Below are positions 7,786-14,091 of a stretch of 14,509 nt of DNA, in pieces (positions within the stretch are counted from its first letter, which is position 1; each line of letters begins with the position of its first letter). The notes under the pieces are model-generated. The model made no database searches. It was not told where the DNA came from and worked only from the letters and a program-made list of their open reading frames with translations. Made by a program: the position numbers and the translations under genes. Source of the stretch: Bacillota bacterium (lineage in GTDB: Bacteria; Bacillota; Clostridia; Christensenellales; SZUA-584); NCBI GenBank assembly GCA_023396555.1, contig JAEWWC010000103.1, positions 1 to 14,509 of the forward strand, read 5' to 3'.

Positions 7786-7790
7786 CTCCT
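7786..7790 (-). promoter_or_regulatory. Ribosome binding site deciding the start at 7778
   Basis: AGGAG on the minus strand, seven bases before the ATG at 7778. It lies inside the longer TTG-initiated frame and so argues against that start. Confidence 0.75.
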
Positions 7791-7892
7791 TTTCGTCAAT
7801 TTATTGAATCTGACCGGATTCGTCGCTGTGTTTATCCGTTGGCAGGCTGCTCCGTCCGAAAAACGTTCCTGCCTGTTTTCATTTATGTCAGC

Positions 7893-8927
7893 TTATACTT
7901 GAAAAGCTTCGATGGGGGTCCAGCCCGTTTCCACGAACTGCGCTAGCGTTCTCTGGACAGCGCCGAAGGCGATGAACTCCGAAGGCTTCAGGCCGTCCGG
8001 CTCGTAGGCGCGCACAAACTCCGGTATCCTTTCCAGCCGCTTCAGCACGCCTGCCTCCACCGGAATGTCGATGCGCTCCGCAAAGGGTTCGGTTTCCCGG
8101 GCGATCATCGCCTGTATCTTGGGATGAATGGAGAGCGTCATATCCGCGCCGGCCAGCTCGACCGCATGGTAAGCGCCGCGCATGCCCGCGGGCAGCAGCA
8201 CCGCTTCGTAGCCGTTCCTTTTGAAAATGTCGTTGGCGCGCTTCATGATCGCCGTTCCGCACTGGATGATGTCGGACTCCATCACATCCGCCCGCGCGTC
8301 GTGCGCCACGTCCCGTATATAATCGTCGATGCGCCCCACCATCACCACGGCGAAGCAGCGCCCTTCCTTACCACCTGCTTTGCGGGTATGCGCCAGCGCT
8401 TTCTGGTAGCTCTGCGCAATGGCCAGCGCCTGCGGCAGCGTAAAGCTCACCGTTGCGGTTATGGTGATCCCCAGCGGAATGCACGCCTCCAATACCTCCA
8501 GCCCCGCCGCCGTGGCCGGAAGCTTCACCGCGATGTTGGGTGCCCAGGAGGCGAGCCTTTTTGCCATCTCCAGCATCTCGTCCGCGTCGCCGGGCAATCT
8601 CGGATTTACCTGAGCGCAAACATAGCCTTGTCTGCCGCCGGTTGAATGGTATATCGGCTCCAGCAGTTTCGCGTTTTTCTGAGTGACCCTTTTAATGATC
8701 TCTTCAGCCTTGTCAGCCGGGCTGAGGTTCTGCGGGATATCCTTTAAAAAAGGACGCCAATAATCCGGCGCGGCTGCCAGCGCTGCCGCCACCAGAGGCG
8801 GGTTGGTCGTAACGCCGGTGGCCCCGTTGCGCATGCCCGTTTCAATTTCAGCAGGGATAGCCGAGTCATGCCACCATTTTGTGCATGTATTTGCCGACAG
8901 CCATTTCAAGTATCTGTTCTCATCCAT
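7893..8927 (-). CDS. Transaldolase-like protein 2 (F6P-aldolase-type active site)
   Basis: First gene of the LacI-controlled operon; 344 residues, paralogous along its whole length to the protein at 3978-5030 (shared TKWWHDSAIP, GVTTNP, QVNP, NIAVKLP, RIPEFVRAYE or its near match, and FIAFG). Lys135 in NIAVKLP should form the Schiff base; Asp21 and Asn42 match TalB Asp17 and Asn35; Arg199 (VGRIDDYIRD) and Arg250 (PAGMRG) match its phosphate-binding arginines. Gln106 in AQVNP replaces the TalB acid/base Glu96, as in fructose-6-phosphate aldolase. A GGAG lies 11 bases before the ATG. Two diverged copies in one operon suggest either two substrates or a hetero-oligomer. The substrate is not known from sequence. 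Confidence 0.86.
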   Translation of the reverse strand: MDENRYLKWLSANTCTKWWHDSAIPAEIETGMRNGATGVTTNPPLVAAALAAAPDYWRPFLKDIPQNLSPADKAEEIIKRVTQKNAKLLEPIYHSTGGRQGYVCAQVNPRLPGDADEMLEMAKRLASWAPNIAVKLPATAAGLEVLEACIPLGITITATVSFTLPQALAIAQSYQKALAHTRKAGGKEGRCFAVVMVGRIDDYIRDVAHDARADVMESDIIQCGTAIMKRANDIFKRNGYEAVLLPAGMRGAYHAVELAGADMTLSIHPKIQAMIARETEPFAERIDIPVEAGVLKRLERIPEFVRAYEPDGLKPSEFIAFGAVQRTLAQFVETGWTPIEAFQV

Positions 8928-9008
8928 AGCCTGATCCGCTCCGTTCCGATTCTGTTTTTTATTGATCTCTTAAAGCGCGCTCCTGAGTACCCGGAGGAAC
9001 GACTTGAC

Positions 9009-9037
9009 ATAATATGTATCGTAAACGTTACCGGAAA
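9009..9037 (-). promoter_or_regulatory. Probable promoter of the minus-strand sugar operon
   Basis: On the minus strand, TATTAT (9014-9009) is a good -10 box; 17 bases upstream lies TTTCCG (9037-9032), a weak -35 box. The spacer is occupied by one half of the double operator, where a bound LacI-family repressor would block polymerase. The first gene starts 82 bases downstream of the -10. Confidence 0.45.
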
Positions 9038-9044
9038 CGTTTAC
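9021..9044. promoter_or_regulatory. Double LacI-family operator, nested palindrome
   Basis: Two LacI-type sites lie side by side: GTAAACGTTACC (9021-9032) and GGAAACGTTTAC (9033-9044), with CG centres 12 bp apart. Each is a near palindrome, and together they form a 24-bp palindrome with 22 matching positions. The same core occurs as a perfect palindrome in front of the adjacent lacI-type gene (10129-10142), so the regulator at 9098-10105 is the likely ligand. The core also resembles the CcpA cre consensus, so a catabolite-control protein is an alternative. Confidence 0.82.
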
Positions 9045-9097
9045 GGAAGATATATTCGACATTTTTTCAAACACTCCTGCTATAAGTCGGGATTGTT

Positions 9098-10105
9098 TTA
9101 ATTTATTCTTGCTGTGGAGCCTCGGACGACCAGTTCGGCATCCATGACAACAGACTGGATATCGTCCTTGCCTTCAAGCAGACGAAGCAACGTCTGCGCC
9201 GCCAGTTCGCCTTTTTCAAGTATCGGCTGTTTTATCGTTGTTAAAGGAGGTTCAGTATACTCCGACTCCGGGATGCCGTCAAAGCCGATCACCGATATAT
9301 CGTCCGGTATCTTCATGCCCGCCTCCCGGATGGCCCTCATCGCGCCCAGCGCCATGATATCGCCGCCCGCGAATATGGCGGTCGGGTAGCGGCCAGCGCT
9401 CAATATGCGCTTCATCGCGCTATAACCGCCCTGCATGGACGTATCATCCTCCGTGACGAAGCATGCCTCAAAGGGCAGTTCATGTTTCGCCAGCGTGTCC
9501 TCGAACGCCTGCAGCCGTTGCTTGCTGTTGACGAGGGAGTTGGCCGCCGCAATCATGCCGATGTGCCTGTGGCCCAGGGATACAAGATACTCCACGGCCA
9601 TGCAGGCTGACTTATAGTTGTCGATATCGACATGGATCATGCCGTCTTCACCCCGCATGGTTGTTGTGGCCACAAAGGGCGCTTCAATGGATTTTAGTGT
9701 TGTGATGATATCCGCGTCATATTCTCCCAGCCGGATCATGATAAAGCCGTCCACCCTTCTCTGCCGAAATATATTGACGATATCGTCCGGTTTCCCGGTA
9801 TTGCAGAAGAGCAGATAATACTCCTTGGAATTCAGAGCATTCAATATCCCTCTGATGATTTCCGCATAGAACGAATTGGTCAGTATATAGTCCAGCTCGC
9901 GGGGGACGATCAGTCCGATACAATGGCTTTTGTTGGACTGTATGCCGCGCGCAAATGCATTGGGCTGAAACTGATGCTTTTCGATCAGGTCGAGTATGAG
10001 CTTCCTAGTTTCTTCCTTGACATCCGCTTTGTTGTTAAGCACTCTTGATACGGTCGTGCATGAGACGTTTGCCATTTTTGCTATCGTCTTAATCGTTAAG
10101 CTCAT
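9098..10105 (-). CDS. LacI-family transcriptional regulator 1
   Basis: Repressor of 335 residues, read in the same direction as the sugar operon and directly upstream of it. The N-terminal helix-turn-helix is TIKTIAKMANVSCTTVSRVLNN (about 4-25), followed by a regular hinge helix NAFARGIQS that inserts at the operator CG centre. The effector domain starts at CIGLIVPR and ends with VVMDAELVVRGST. AGGAGAGG at 10112-10119 precedes the ATG at 10105. A perfect palindromic operator lies 24 bases upstream of the start codon, suggesting autoregulation, and a double operator lies just past its stop, in front of transaldolase-like protein 2. No terminator was seen between the two, so read-through into the operon is possible. 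The effector is probably a sugar or sugar phosphate handled by the operon. Confidence 0.93.
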   Translation of the reverse strand: MSLTIKTIAKMANVSCTTVSRVLNNKADVKEETRKLILDLIEKHQFQPNAFARGIQSNKSHCIGLIVPRELDYILTNSFYAEIIRGILNALNSKEYYLLFCNTGKPDDIVNIFRQRRVDGFIMIRLGEYDADIITTLKSIEAPFVATTTMRGEDGMIHVDIDNYKSACMAVEYLVSLGHRHIGMIAAANSLVNSKQRLQAFEDTLAKHELPFEACFVTEDDTSMQGGYSAMKRILSAGRYPTAIFAGGDIMALGAMRAIREAGMKIPDDISVIGFDGIPESEYTEPPLTTIKQPILEKGELAAQTLLRLLEGKDDIQSVVMDAELVVRGSTARIN

Positions 10106-10128
10106 AATATTCCTCTCCTGATTGCGCT

Positions 10129-10142
10129 CGTAAACGTTTACG
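10129..10142. promoter_or_regulatory. Perfect palindromic LacI-family operator
   Basis: CGTAAACGTTTACG is a perfect 14-bp palindrome with the CG centre typical of LacI-family operators. It sits between the probable promoter and the ribosome binding site of the regulator at 9098-10105 and shares its core with the double operator at 9021-9044. No convincing -10/-35 pair was found for this gene, though AT-rich sequence upstream (10143-10200) could hold one. Confidence 0.85.
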
Positions 10143-10200
10143 GATATTTTCTATATTATTTTCTGAATCCCTCTGTTTTCACATTAAGATAATTTGTTTT

Positions 10201-10229
10201 TTGCAATTGAAAAAAAATTCTGATACAAT
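10201..10229 (+). promoter_or_regulatory. Probable promoter of LacI-family regulator 2
   Basis: TTGCAA (10201-10206), a 17-base spacer, then TACAAT (10224-10229) preceded by TG one base before it, i.e. an extended -10. This is the best sigma-A-like match in the intergenic region. It implies a leader of about 285 bases before the start codon at 10521. Confidence 0.55.
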
Positions 10230-10276
10230 AACAAAAGAAAGAACCGACTTTGAATAGAGTTACAACTCCGCGATTT

Positions 10277-10288
10277 TGCTTTAAAGCA
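10277..10288. promoter_or_regulatory. 12-bp perfect palindrome in the leader
   Basis: TGCTTTAAAGCA is fully self-complementary and lies about 50 bases downstream of the predicted promoter of regulator 2. It could be an operator for that regulator, but it lacks the central CG of ordinary LacI-family sites and no second copy was found in front of the downstream operon. Confidence 0.3.
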
Positions 10289-10507
10289 TAACGAGCACAA
10301 ACAGCTTATGAATACCGATAATACTGATTCTTTGTGTATTACGCCGGAAATAATCCGTCAGAATATGTTCTAGCACATACCGGGAAGCATATCAAAGGGT
10401 GAGAATGGCTGGCATTCTTCTTTTGAAACTTGCGAGTACACGGAATGAATTGGGCAGATATGCGATGGTTGACTTTTAAGACGGATGACTAAAACACTTT
10501 TGTGTAG

Positions 10508-10513
10508 AGGGAG
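10508..10513 (+). promoter_or_regulatory. Ribosome binding site deciding the start at 10521
   Basis: AGGGAG lies seven bases before the ATG at 10521 and is inside the longer frame that opens at 10485, so the shorter protein, beginning directly with the helix-turn-helix (MPRFKDIA), is the real one. Confidence 0.8.
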
Positions 10514-10520
10514 CCTTGTA

Positions 10521-11567
10521 ATGCCGCGTTTTAAAGATATTGCATTAAAAGCGAATGTATCCATTGCAATGGTATCTCGAGTGTTCAATAATTCAGGATA
10601 TGTTGCTGAGGAAAAACGGTTGGCTGTGCTGGAGGCTGCAAAGGAGCTGGGATATAAGCCGCCCGATAATCCCCCTAAAAATTACGAGAAGCTCGAAAGC
10701 GATATTGTCGGCGTTGTCATACCCGATATCAACAACCCCTTTTTCGGCGAGGTGATAAAAGGGCTGACTCAGGTGTTCCGGGAAAACAATATGAATATTC
10801 TGATATGCGATACGGACGAGAGCCCTGAGCTGGAACTGCAGTCGCTTCAGACGTTGCGTCGTGAAAAGGTGGGGGGCATCATCATTACACCGGTATCAGG
10901 GGCGGTGGAATATAACGCGGAGTATTTGAAGGAATTCGACAACCTCGGCATACCGATCGTGCTGCTGGACAGGGACGTTAAGCTCTCCCGGTTTGACGGC
11001 GTGTTTTTGGACAGCTTCCGGGGCTCTTTCGACGCTGTCAGCACGCTGATCGAACACGGCCATACCGAGATAGCGATCATTGCCGGGCTCATCTCGTCCA
11101 AACCGGGTATTGACCGTCTGGAAGGATACATGGAAGCGCTCAGACGGAACAACATACCGATCAAAGAGGAATATATACTGTATGGAGATTTCAAGGAAGA
11201 GAGAGCGTACGAGCTGACGAACAGATTATTGGAGACAAGAAAAAAGGTTACGGCCATTTTTTCATCAAACAATCTGATGTCCGTCGGTTGTTTCAGGTCG
11301 ATACTGGATAAGGGGCTGAAGGTTCCCGATGATATTTCGCTCATTTCATTTGACGATTTTTACTTTTTCGATACCGGAAGTTTTCATATCAGCGCTGTGG
11401 AAAGGCCTACCAAACAGATGGGTGTGGAAGCGGCAAAATTGTTGGTCGATCACATGAAAAAAGGGAAAAAGCATAAGGATCAAATGGCCAAAAGAGTGAT
11501 TTTATCACCCCATCTCACACTCAGAGGTTCGGAAATATATCCTGTTAACAGAAATATTGCAAACTGA
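10521..11567 (+). CDS. LacI-family transcriptional regulator 2, atypical linker
   Basis: Regulator of 348 residues. The helix-turn-helix FKDIALKANVSIAMVSRVFNN begins at residue 4. The linker that follows reads YKPPDNPPKNYEKLES and lacks the usual N-A-x-A-R-x-L hinge helix, so its way of contacting the operator may differ. The effector domain starts DIVGVVIPDINNPFF and ends in HLTLRGSEI. It is strongly similar across the effector domain to the headless protein encoded downstream (11781-12671); shared strings include DINNPFF, GIIITPVS, YGDFK and SNNLMS. It ends at a strong terminator, so it is transcribed apart from the kinase operon, which it probably regulates. Gene and flanks are more AT-rich than regions 1 and 2, which may reflect separate origin. 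Confidence 0.92.
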   Translation: MPRFKDIALKANVSIAMVSRVFNNSGYVAEEKRLAVLEAAKELGYKPPDNPPKNYEKLESDIVGVVIPDINNPFFGEVIKGLTQVFRENNMNILICDTDESPELELQSLQTLRREKVGGIIITPVSGAVEYNAEYLKEFDNLGIPIVLLDRDVKLSRFDGVFLDSFRGSFDAVSTLIEHGHTEIAIIAGLISSKPGIDRLEGYMEALRRNNIPIKEEYILYGDFKEERAYELTNRLLETRKKVTAIFSSNNLMSVGCFRSILDKGLKVPDDISLISFDDFYFFDTGSFHISAVERPTKQMGVEAAKLLVDHMKKGKKHKDQMAKRVILSPHLTLRGSEIYPVNRNIAN

Positions 11568-11599
11568 TATGAATAAAATTCTATGAAAACAATTTGTGA

Positions 11600-11635
11600 A
11601 AAAACATGAAAACGCATCTGCGGTTTCATGTTTTT
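11600..11635 (+). terminator. Rho-independent terminator after regulator 2
   Basis: A 17-base arm (11600-11616) pairs with 11619-11635 with a single mismatch, giving a long stem closed by a tiny loop around the bases ATCT; the 3' arm ends in TTTTT followed by further T-rich sequence. The 5' A-run and 3' T-run make it potentially active on both strands. It separates regulator 2 from the following operon. Confidence 0.85.
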
Positions 11636-11640
11636 CATTA

Positions 11641-11668
11641 TTGAATCTTTTTGCCTGAAACCTATAAT
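11641..11668 (+). promoter_or_regulatory. Probable promoter of the headless-LacI/kinase/mutarotase operon
   Basis: TTGAAT (11641-11646), a 16-base spacer and a consensus TATAAT (11663-11668), starting only six bases after the terminator. It leaves a leader of about 105 bases before the ATG at 11781. No LacI-type palindrome with a CG centre was seen between this promoter and the gene. Confidence 0.55.
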
Positions 11669-11780
11669 CAAGATATAAAGACTATAAATTAAGATTTTCA
11701 TTTAAAAATAAACAGTATTCGGTTTAAAAATTGAAAGGCTTGTAAAAAGTTCTATTAATTACAGCAATTTTAACAAAAGT

Positions 11781-12671
11781 ATGAAAAAAACTGGTAATGA
11801 TGTGGTTAACGAAATAATTGCCTTGGTGGTTGCGGATATTAATAATCCATTTTTCAGCGAGATCGTCAAGGGTGTCAACAAGGTCGCCCAAATGAATGGA
11901 TATACCGTTTTTGTTTGTGATACGGATGAAAAAGTTAAAACTGAGATAAGCGTTCTGGAAGCGATAAGAAAGCAACGGGTATCCGGCATCATTATCACAC
12001 CAGTTTCAGAAAAAGCGAGCAGGAATGCGCAGCTGCTTGAATCACTCCAAAAGGACGGCGTTCCGGTCGTTCTCATCGACCGAGACATGAAAGTTGCGAA
12101 TTTTGACGGGGTTTTCATCGATAATTACAAAGGCGCATTCGACGGTGTTGAAGCTTTGATCAAGGCGGGCCACAGAAAAATAGGCATCATCGCGGGACCG
12201 GCAACTTCCAGACCCGGAAAAGAGCGCCTGAAAGGCTATCTCGAAGCGCTGCGGCTCTATGATATTCCGGTAATCGAAGACTATGTCATGTATGGGGATT
12301 TTAAGTGGGAAAGCGGATATAACCTGACTCACAGAATCATGGAGAAGGAAGACCGCCCTTCCGCCATTTTTGTGTCTAACAACCTGATGAGTATAGGTTG
12401 TATCAAAGCGCTGTCAGAGTTAAAGCTGTATGTTCCGGACGATGTGTCGCTGCTGGTATTTGATGACTCCGTTGCGCTGGATGCCTACAGCCAGAACATC
12501 AGCGTGATCAGCCGGTCGGCCACACAGATGGGAATTGAAGCTGCGGAAATACTGATCGAAAAAATACGCAGCAGTGAACAGACGGAAAGGCAGATACCAA
12601 AGAGGATCGTACTACTTCCGAAACTTGAGCTTCGCGGTTCTGAAATTGCGGCAAGTATACAAAACAGTTGA
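11781..12671 (+). CDS. LacI-type effector domain protein without DNA-binding domain
   Basis: Protein of 296 residues consisting only of the periplasmic-binding-protein-like sensor domain of a LacI regulator. It begins MKKTGNDVVNEIIALVVADINNPFF, so the effector domain starts within about a dozen residues and the 50-60 residue helix-turn-helix and hinge are absent. The C-terminus (LPKLELRGSEI) is LacI-type, and there is no signal peptide, so it is not an exported RbsB-like receptor. It is a close paralogue of the neighbouring regulator 2. Upstream frames hit stops (in-frame TAA at 11709-11711) and encode nothing like a helix-turn-helix, so a frameshifted head is unlikely. The ATG has no good ribosome binding site, which makes the exact start uncertain. 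It may form mixed dimers with regulator 2 or sense the kinase substrate. Its stop is 14 bases before the kinase start. Confidence 0.85.
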   Translation: MKKTGNDVVNEIIALVVADINNPFFSEIVKGVNKVAQMNGYTVFVCDTDEKVKTEISVLEAIRKQRVSGIIITPVSEKASRNAQLLESLQKDGVPVVLIDRDMKVANFDGVFIDNYKGAFDGVEALIKAGHRKIGIIAGPATSRPGKERLKGYLEALRLYDIPVIEDYVMYGDFKWESGYNLTHRIMEKEDRPSAIFVSNNLMSIGCIKALSELKLYVPDDVSLLVFDDSVALDAYSQNISVISRSATQMGIEAAEILIEKIRSSEQTERQIPKRIVLLPKLELRGSEIAASIQNS

Positions 12672-12673
12672 TT

Positions 12674-12677
12674 GGAG
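12674..12677 (+). promoter_or_regulatory. Ribosome binding site deciding the start at 12686
   Basis: GGAG eight bases before the ATG at 12686, which is preferred over the in-frame TTG at 12668 that overlaps the preceding stop codon. Confidence 0.65.
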
Positions 12678-12685
12678 CGTCATCT

Positions 12686-13600
12686 ATGAAGAGAGAGAAG
12701 ATCGTAGTATTTGGAAGCTTTGTCGTTGATCTGACAAGCTGGGCCGGACACCTGCCTGTACCCGGCGAGACGGTTAAAGGCAGCTCGTTCAAGCTGGGGC
12801 CGGGCGGAAAAGGCTCAAACCAGGCCGTTGCGGCCAACCGTGCCGGTGCAGACATTATTCTTGTCACGAAAGTGGGCAACGATGTGTTCGGACAGATGGC
12901 GCTCGATTTCTATAAAAAAGAGAATATGAATACGGATTATATATTCATCGACCAGCAAAAGGAAACAGGCACTGCACTGATCATGGTGGACGAAGTGACC
13001 GGCCAGAATGAGATATTGGTGGTCAGCGGAGCCTGCGACAATATTACAGCCGACGAAACCGAAAAGACCGCGCAGCTCATCGATGAAGCCGGCATCGTGC
13101 TGCTGCAGCTCGAAGTCAATATGGATGCCATAGAAAAGGTCATCGACATGGCTCATGAAAAAGGCAAAACGATCGTGCTCAACACCGCTCCGGCACAGAA
13201 GCTGCCGGACAGCCTGCTGAAAAAAGTGGATATCGTGACGCCCAACGAGGTGGAAGCTGGAATATTGACCGACATGAAGGTGGAAACCGAGCAGGATGCC
13301 GAAAAGGCTGCCAGGATACTGATGGATAAAGGCGTCCGAAGCGTTGTCATCACAATGGGCAAGAACGGCGTTTTCGTGATGACGGCGGACAGAAAGGAAT
13401 TCATTCCTTCCAAGAAGGTGAAGGCGATCGATACGACGGGTGCTGGGGATGCGTTCAACGGCGGTTTCGTGACTGCGCTTTCCGAGGGTAAGGACATTTT
13501 CGAAGCTGCGGAATTCGGCAACATTGTAGGCGCGCTGTCTGTAACAAAGCTGGGCACGGCGCCGGCTATGCCGTATCGGTCAGAGATCGACAGCTTTTAA
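12686..13600 (+). CDS. rbsK: Ribokinase-like PfkB-family sugar kinase
   Basis: Cytosolic ATP-dependent sugar kinase, 304 residues, the usual ribokinase size. PfkB signature 1 is GPGGKGSNQAVAANRAGA (38-55); signature 2 is AIDTTGAGDAFNGGF (247-261) with Asp255 as catalytic base and the GAGD anion hole. NTAPA (166-170) and TPNEVEAG (185-192) are ribokinase-type. The N-terminal substrate motif reads GSFVVD (10-15), where E. coli ribokinase has GSINAD; the Asp is kept but the Asn that contacts ribose is Val, so the substrate may be another pentose, deoxysugar or hexose. It lies between the headless LacI protein and the FucU-type mutarotase, a context that fits uptake-independent activation of a free sugar. 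Family is certain, the ribose assignment only likely. Confidence 0.9.
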   Translation: MKREKIVVFGSFVVDLTSWAGHLPVPGETVKGSSFKLGPGGKGSNQAVAANRAGADIILVTKVGNDVFGQMALDFYKKENMNTDYIFIDQQKETGTALIMVDEVTGQNEILVVSGACDNITADETEKTAQLIDEAGIVLLQLEVNMDAIEKVIDMAHEKGKTIVLNTAPAQKLPDSLLKKVDIVTPNEVEAGILTDMKVETEQDAEKAARILMDKGVRSVVITMGKNGVFVMTADRKEFIPSKKVKAIDTTGAGDAFNGGFVTALSEGKDIFEAAEFGNIVGALSVTKLGTAPAMPYRSEIDSF

Positions 13601-13644
13601 GCAACAGCAGGGGAAACGATTCTGCAATTGAAAGGGGAAAAGAA

Positions 13645-14091
13645 ATGTTAAGAGGAATCCCGAAGTGTTTGTCTCCCGAACTGATAAAGGTGATATGGGA
13701 AATGGGTCACGGCGATAAGCTGATTCTCGCCGATGCGTTCTATCCCTCCGCTTCCTCGGCTAAACGCAACGGAAGCATACTCGTCCGCTGTGACGGCGTG
13801 CGCAACACGGAAGTGCTGGACGCGATACTGAAGTTCATGCCGCTGGATGAATCCGTGGCGAAGCCGGCACTCATCATGGATCTGCAGGAATGCGACCGCG
13901 GCAAGGTGGAGACGCCTGTGTGGGACGAATATAAGAGCATCGTTTGCAAGTATGATCCGAGAGGGCTTAACTGCGTGGGCATGATCGAGCGGTTTGCGTT
14001 TTATGAGGCCGCGAAGGACGCCTATGCCGTGGTCGCCACCGGCGAAGAGTCGCTCTATGGGTGCATGATACTGCAGAAGGGCTGCAAATAG
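13645..14091 (+). CDS. fucU: FucU/RbsD-family sugar mutarotase, FucU-like
   Basis: Small enzyme of 148 residues that interconverts sugar anomers so that the next enzyme receives the right form. It begins MLRGIPKCLSPELIKVIWEMGHGDKLILADAFYP: the catalytic His22 in MGHGD and Asp30 are in place, as is RFAFYEAA (116-123) and the closing GEESLYGCMILQKG with Tyr138. These segments match E. coli FucU (fucose mutarotase) better than the shorter RbsD. AAGGGG at 13632-13637 lies seven bases before the ATG. The gap after the kinase is 44 bases, so the two are probably cotranscribed. Together with the fucose-dehydrogenase-like SDR at 6996-7778 it hints at a deoxysugar or fucose-like substrate, but FucU proteins also accept other sugars, including ribose. 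Confidence 0.9.
   Translation: MLRGIPKCLSPELIKVIWEMGHGDKLILADAFYPSASSAKRNGSILVRCDGVRNTEVLDAILKFMPLDESVAKPALIMDLQECDRGKVETPVWDEYKSIVCKYDPRGLNCVGMIERFAFYEAAKDAYAVVATGEESLYGCMILQKGCK

Larger units (their letters stand above)
10143..10520. other. AT-rich divergent intergenic region
   Basis: 378 bases between two divergently read LacI-family genes. It contains a plausible plus-strand promoter (10201-10229), a 12-bp palindrome (10277-10288) and about 285 bases of untranslated leader before the second regulator. The only small frame seen, 21 codons at 10308-10373, has no ribosome binding site. No RNA gene or riboswitch was recognised. Confidence 0.6.

Noticed and set aside
7858..7870. AAAACGTTCC, reminiscent of a weak LacI operator inside the operon
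   Set aside because: Only a six-base AACGTT palindrome matches; this is expected by chance.
7841..7873. GGCAGG/CCTGCC inverted repeat in the gap between transaldolase-like protein 2 and the SDR
   Set aside because: Six-base stem with a 21-base loop and no T-run on the transcribed strand; unlikely to be a terminator.
6094..7946. Two open frames of about 310 codons on the plus strand (6094-7029 and 7020-7946)
   Set aside because: They lie opposite the solute-binding protein and the SDR, have Arg/Val-rich low-information sequence and no family motif; the minus-strand genes have complete motifs and overlaps.
9004..9009. Consensus TTGACA on the plus strand next to the double operator
   Set aside because: No -10 box at a suitable distance, and the next downstream genes are on the minus strand.
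10308..10373. Possible 21-residue leader peptide before regulator 2
   Set aside because: No ribosome binding site, no run of regulatory codons, and no terminator/antiterminator hairpins next to it.
11712..11780. Frameshifted or degraded helix-turn-helix upstream of the headless LacI gene
   Set aside because: All three frames were read: the in-frame extension (FGLKIERLVKSSINYSNF) is bounded by a stop at 11709-11711 and has no resemblance to a LacI head; the other frames are short.
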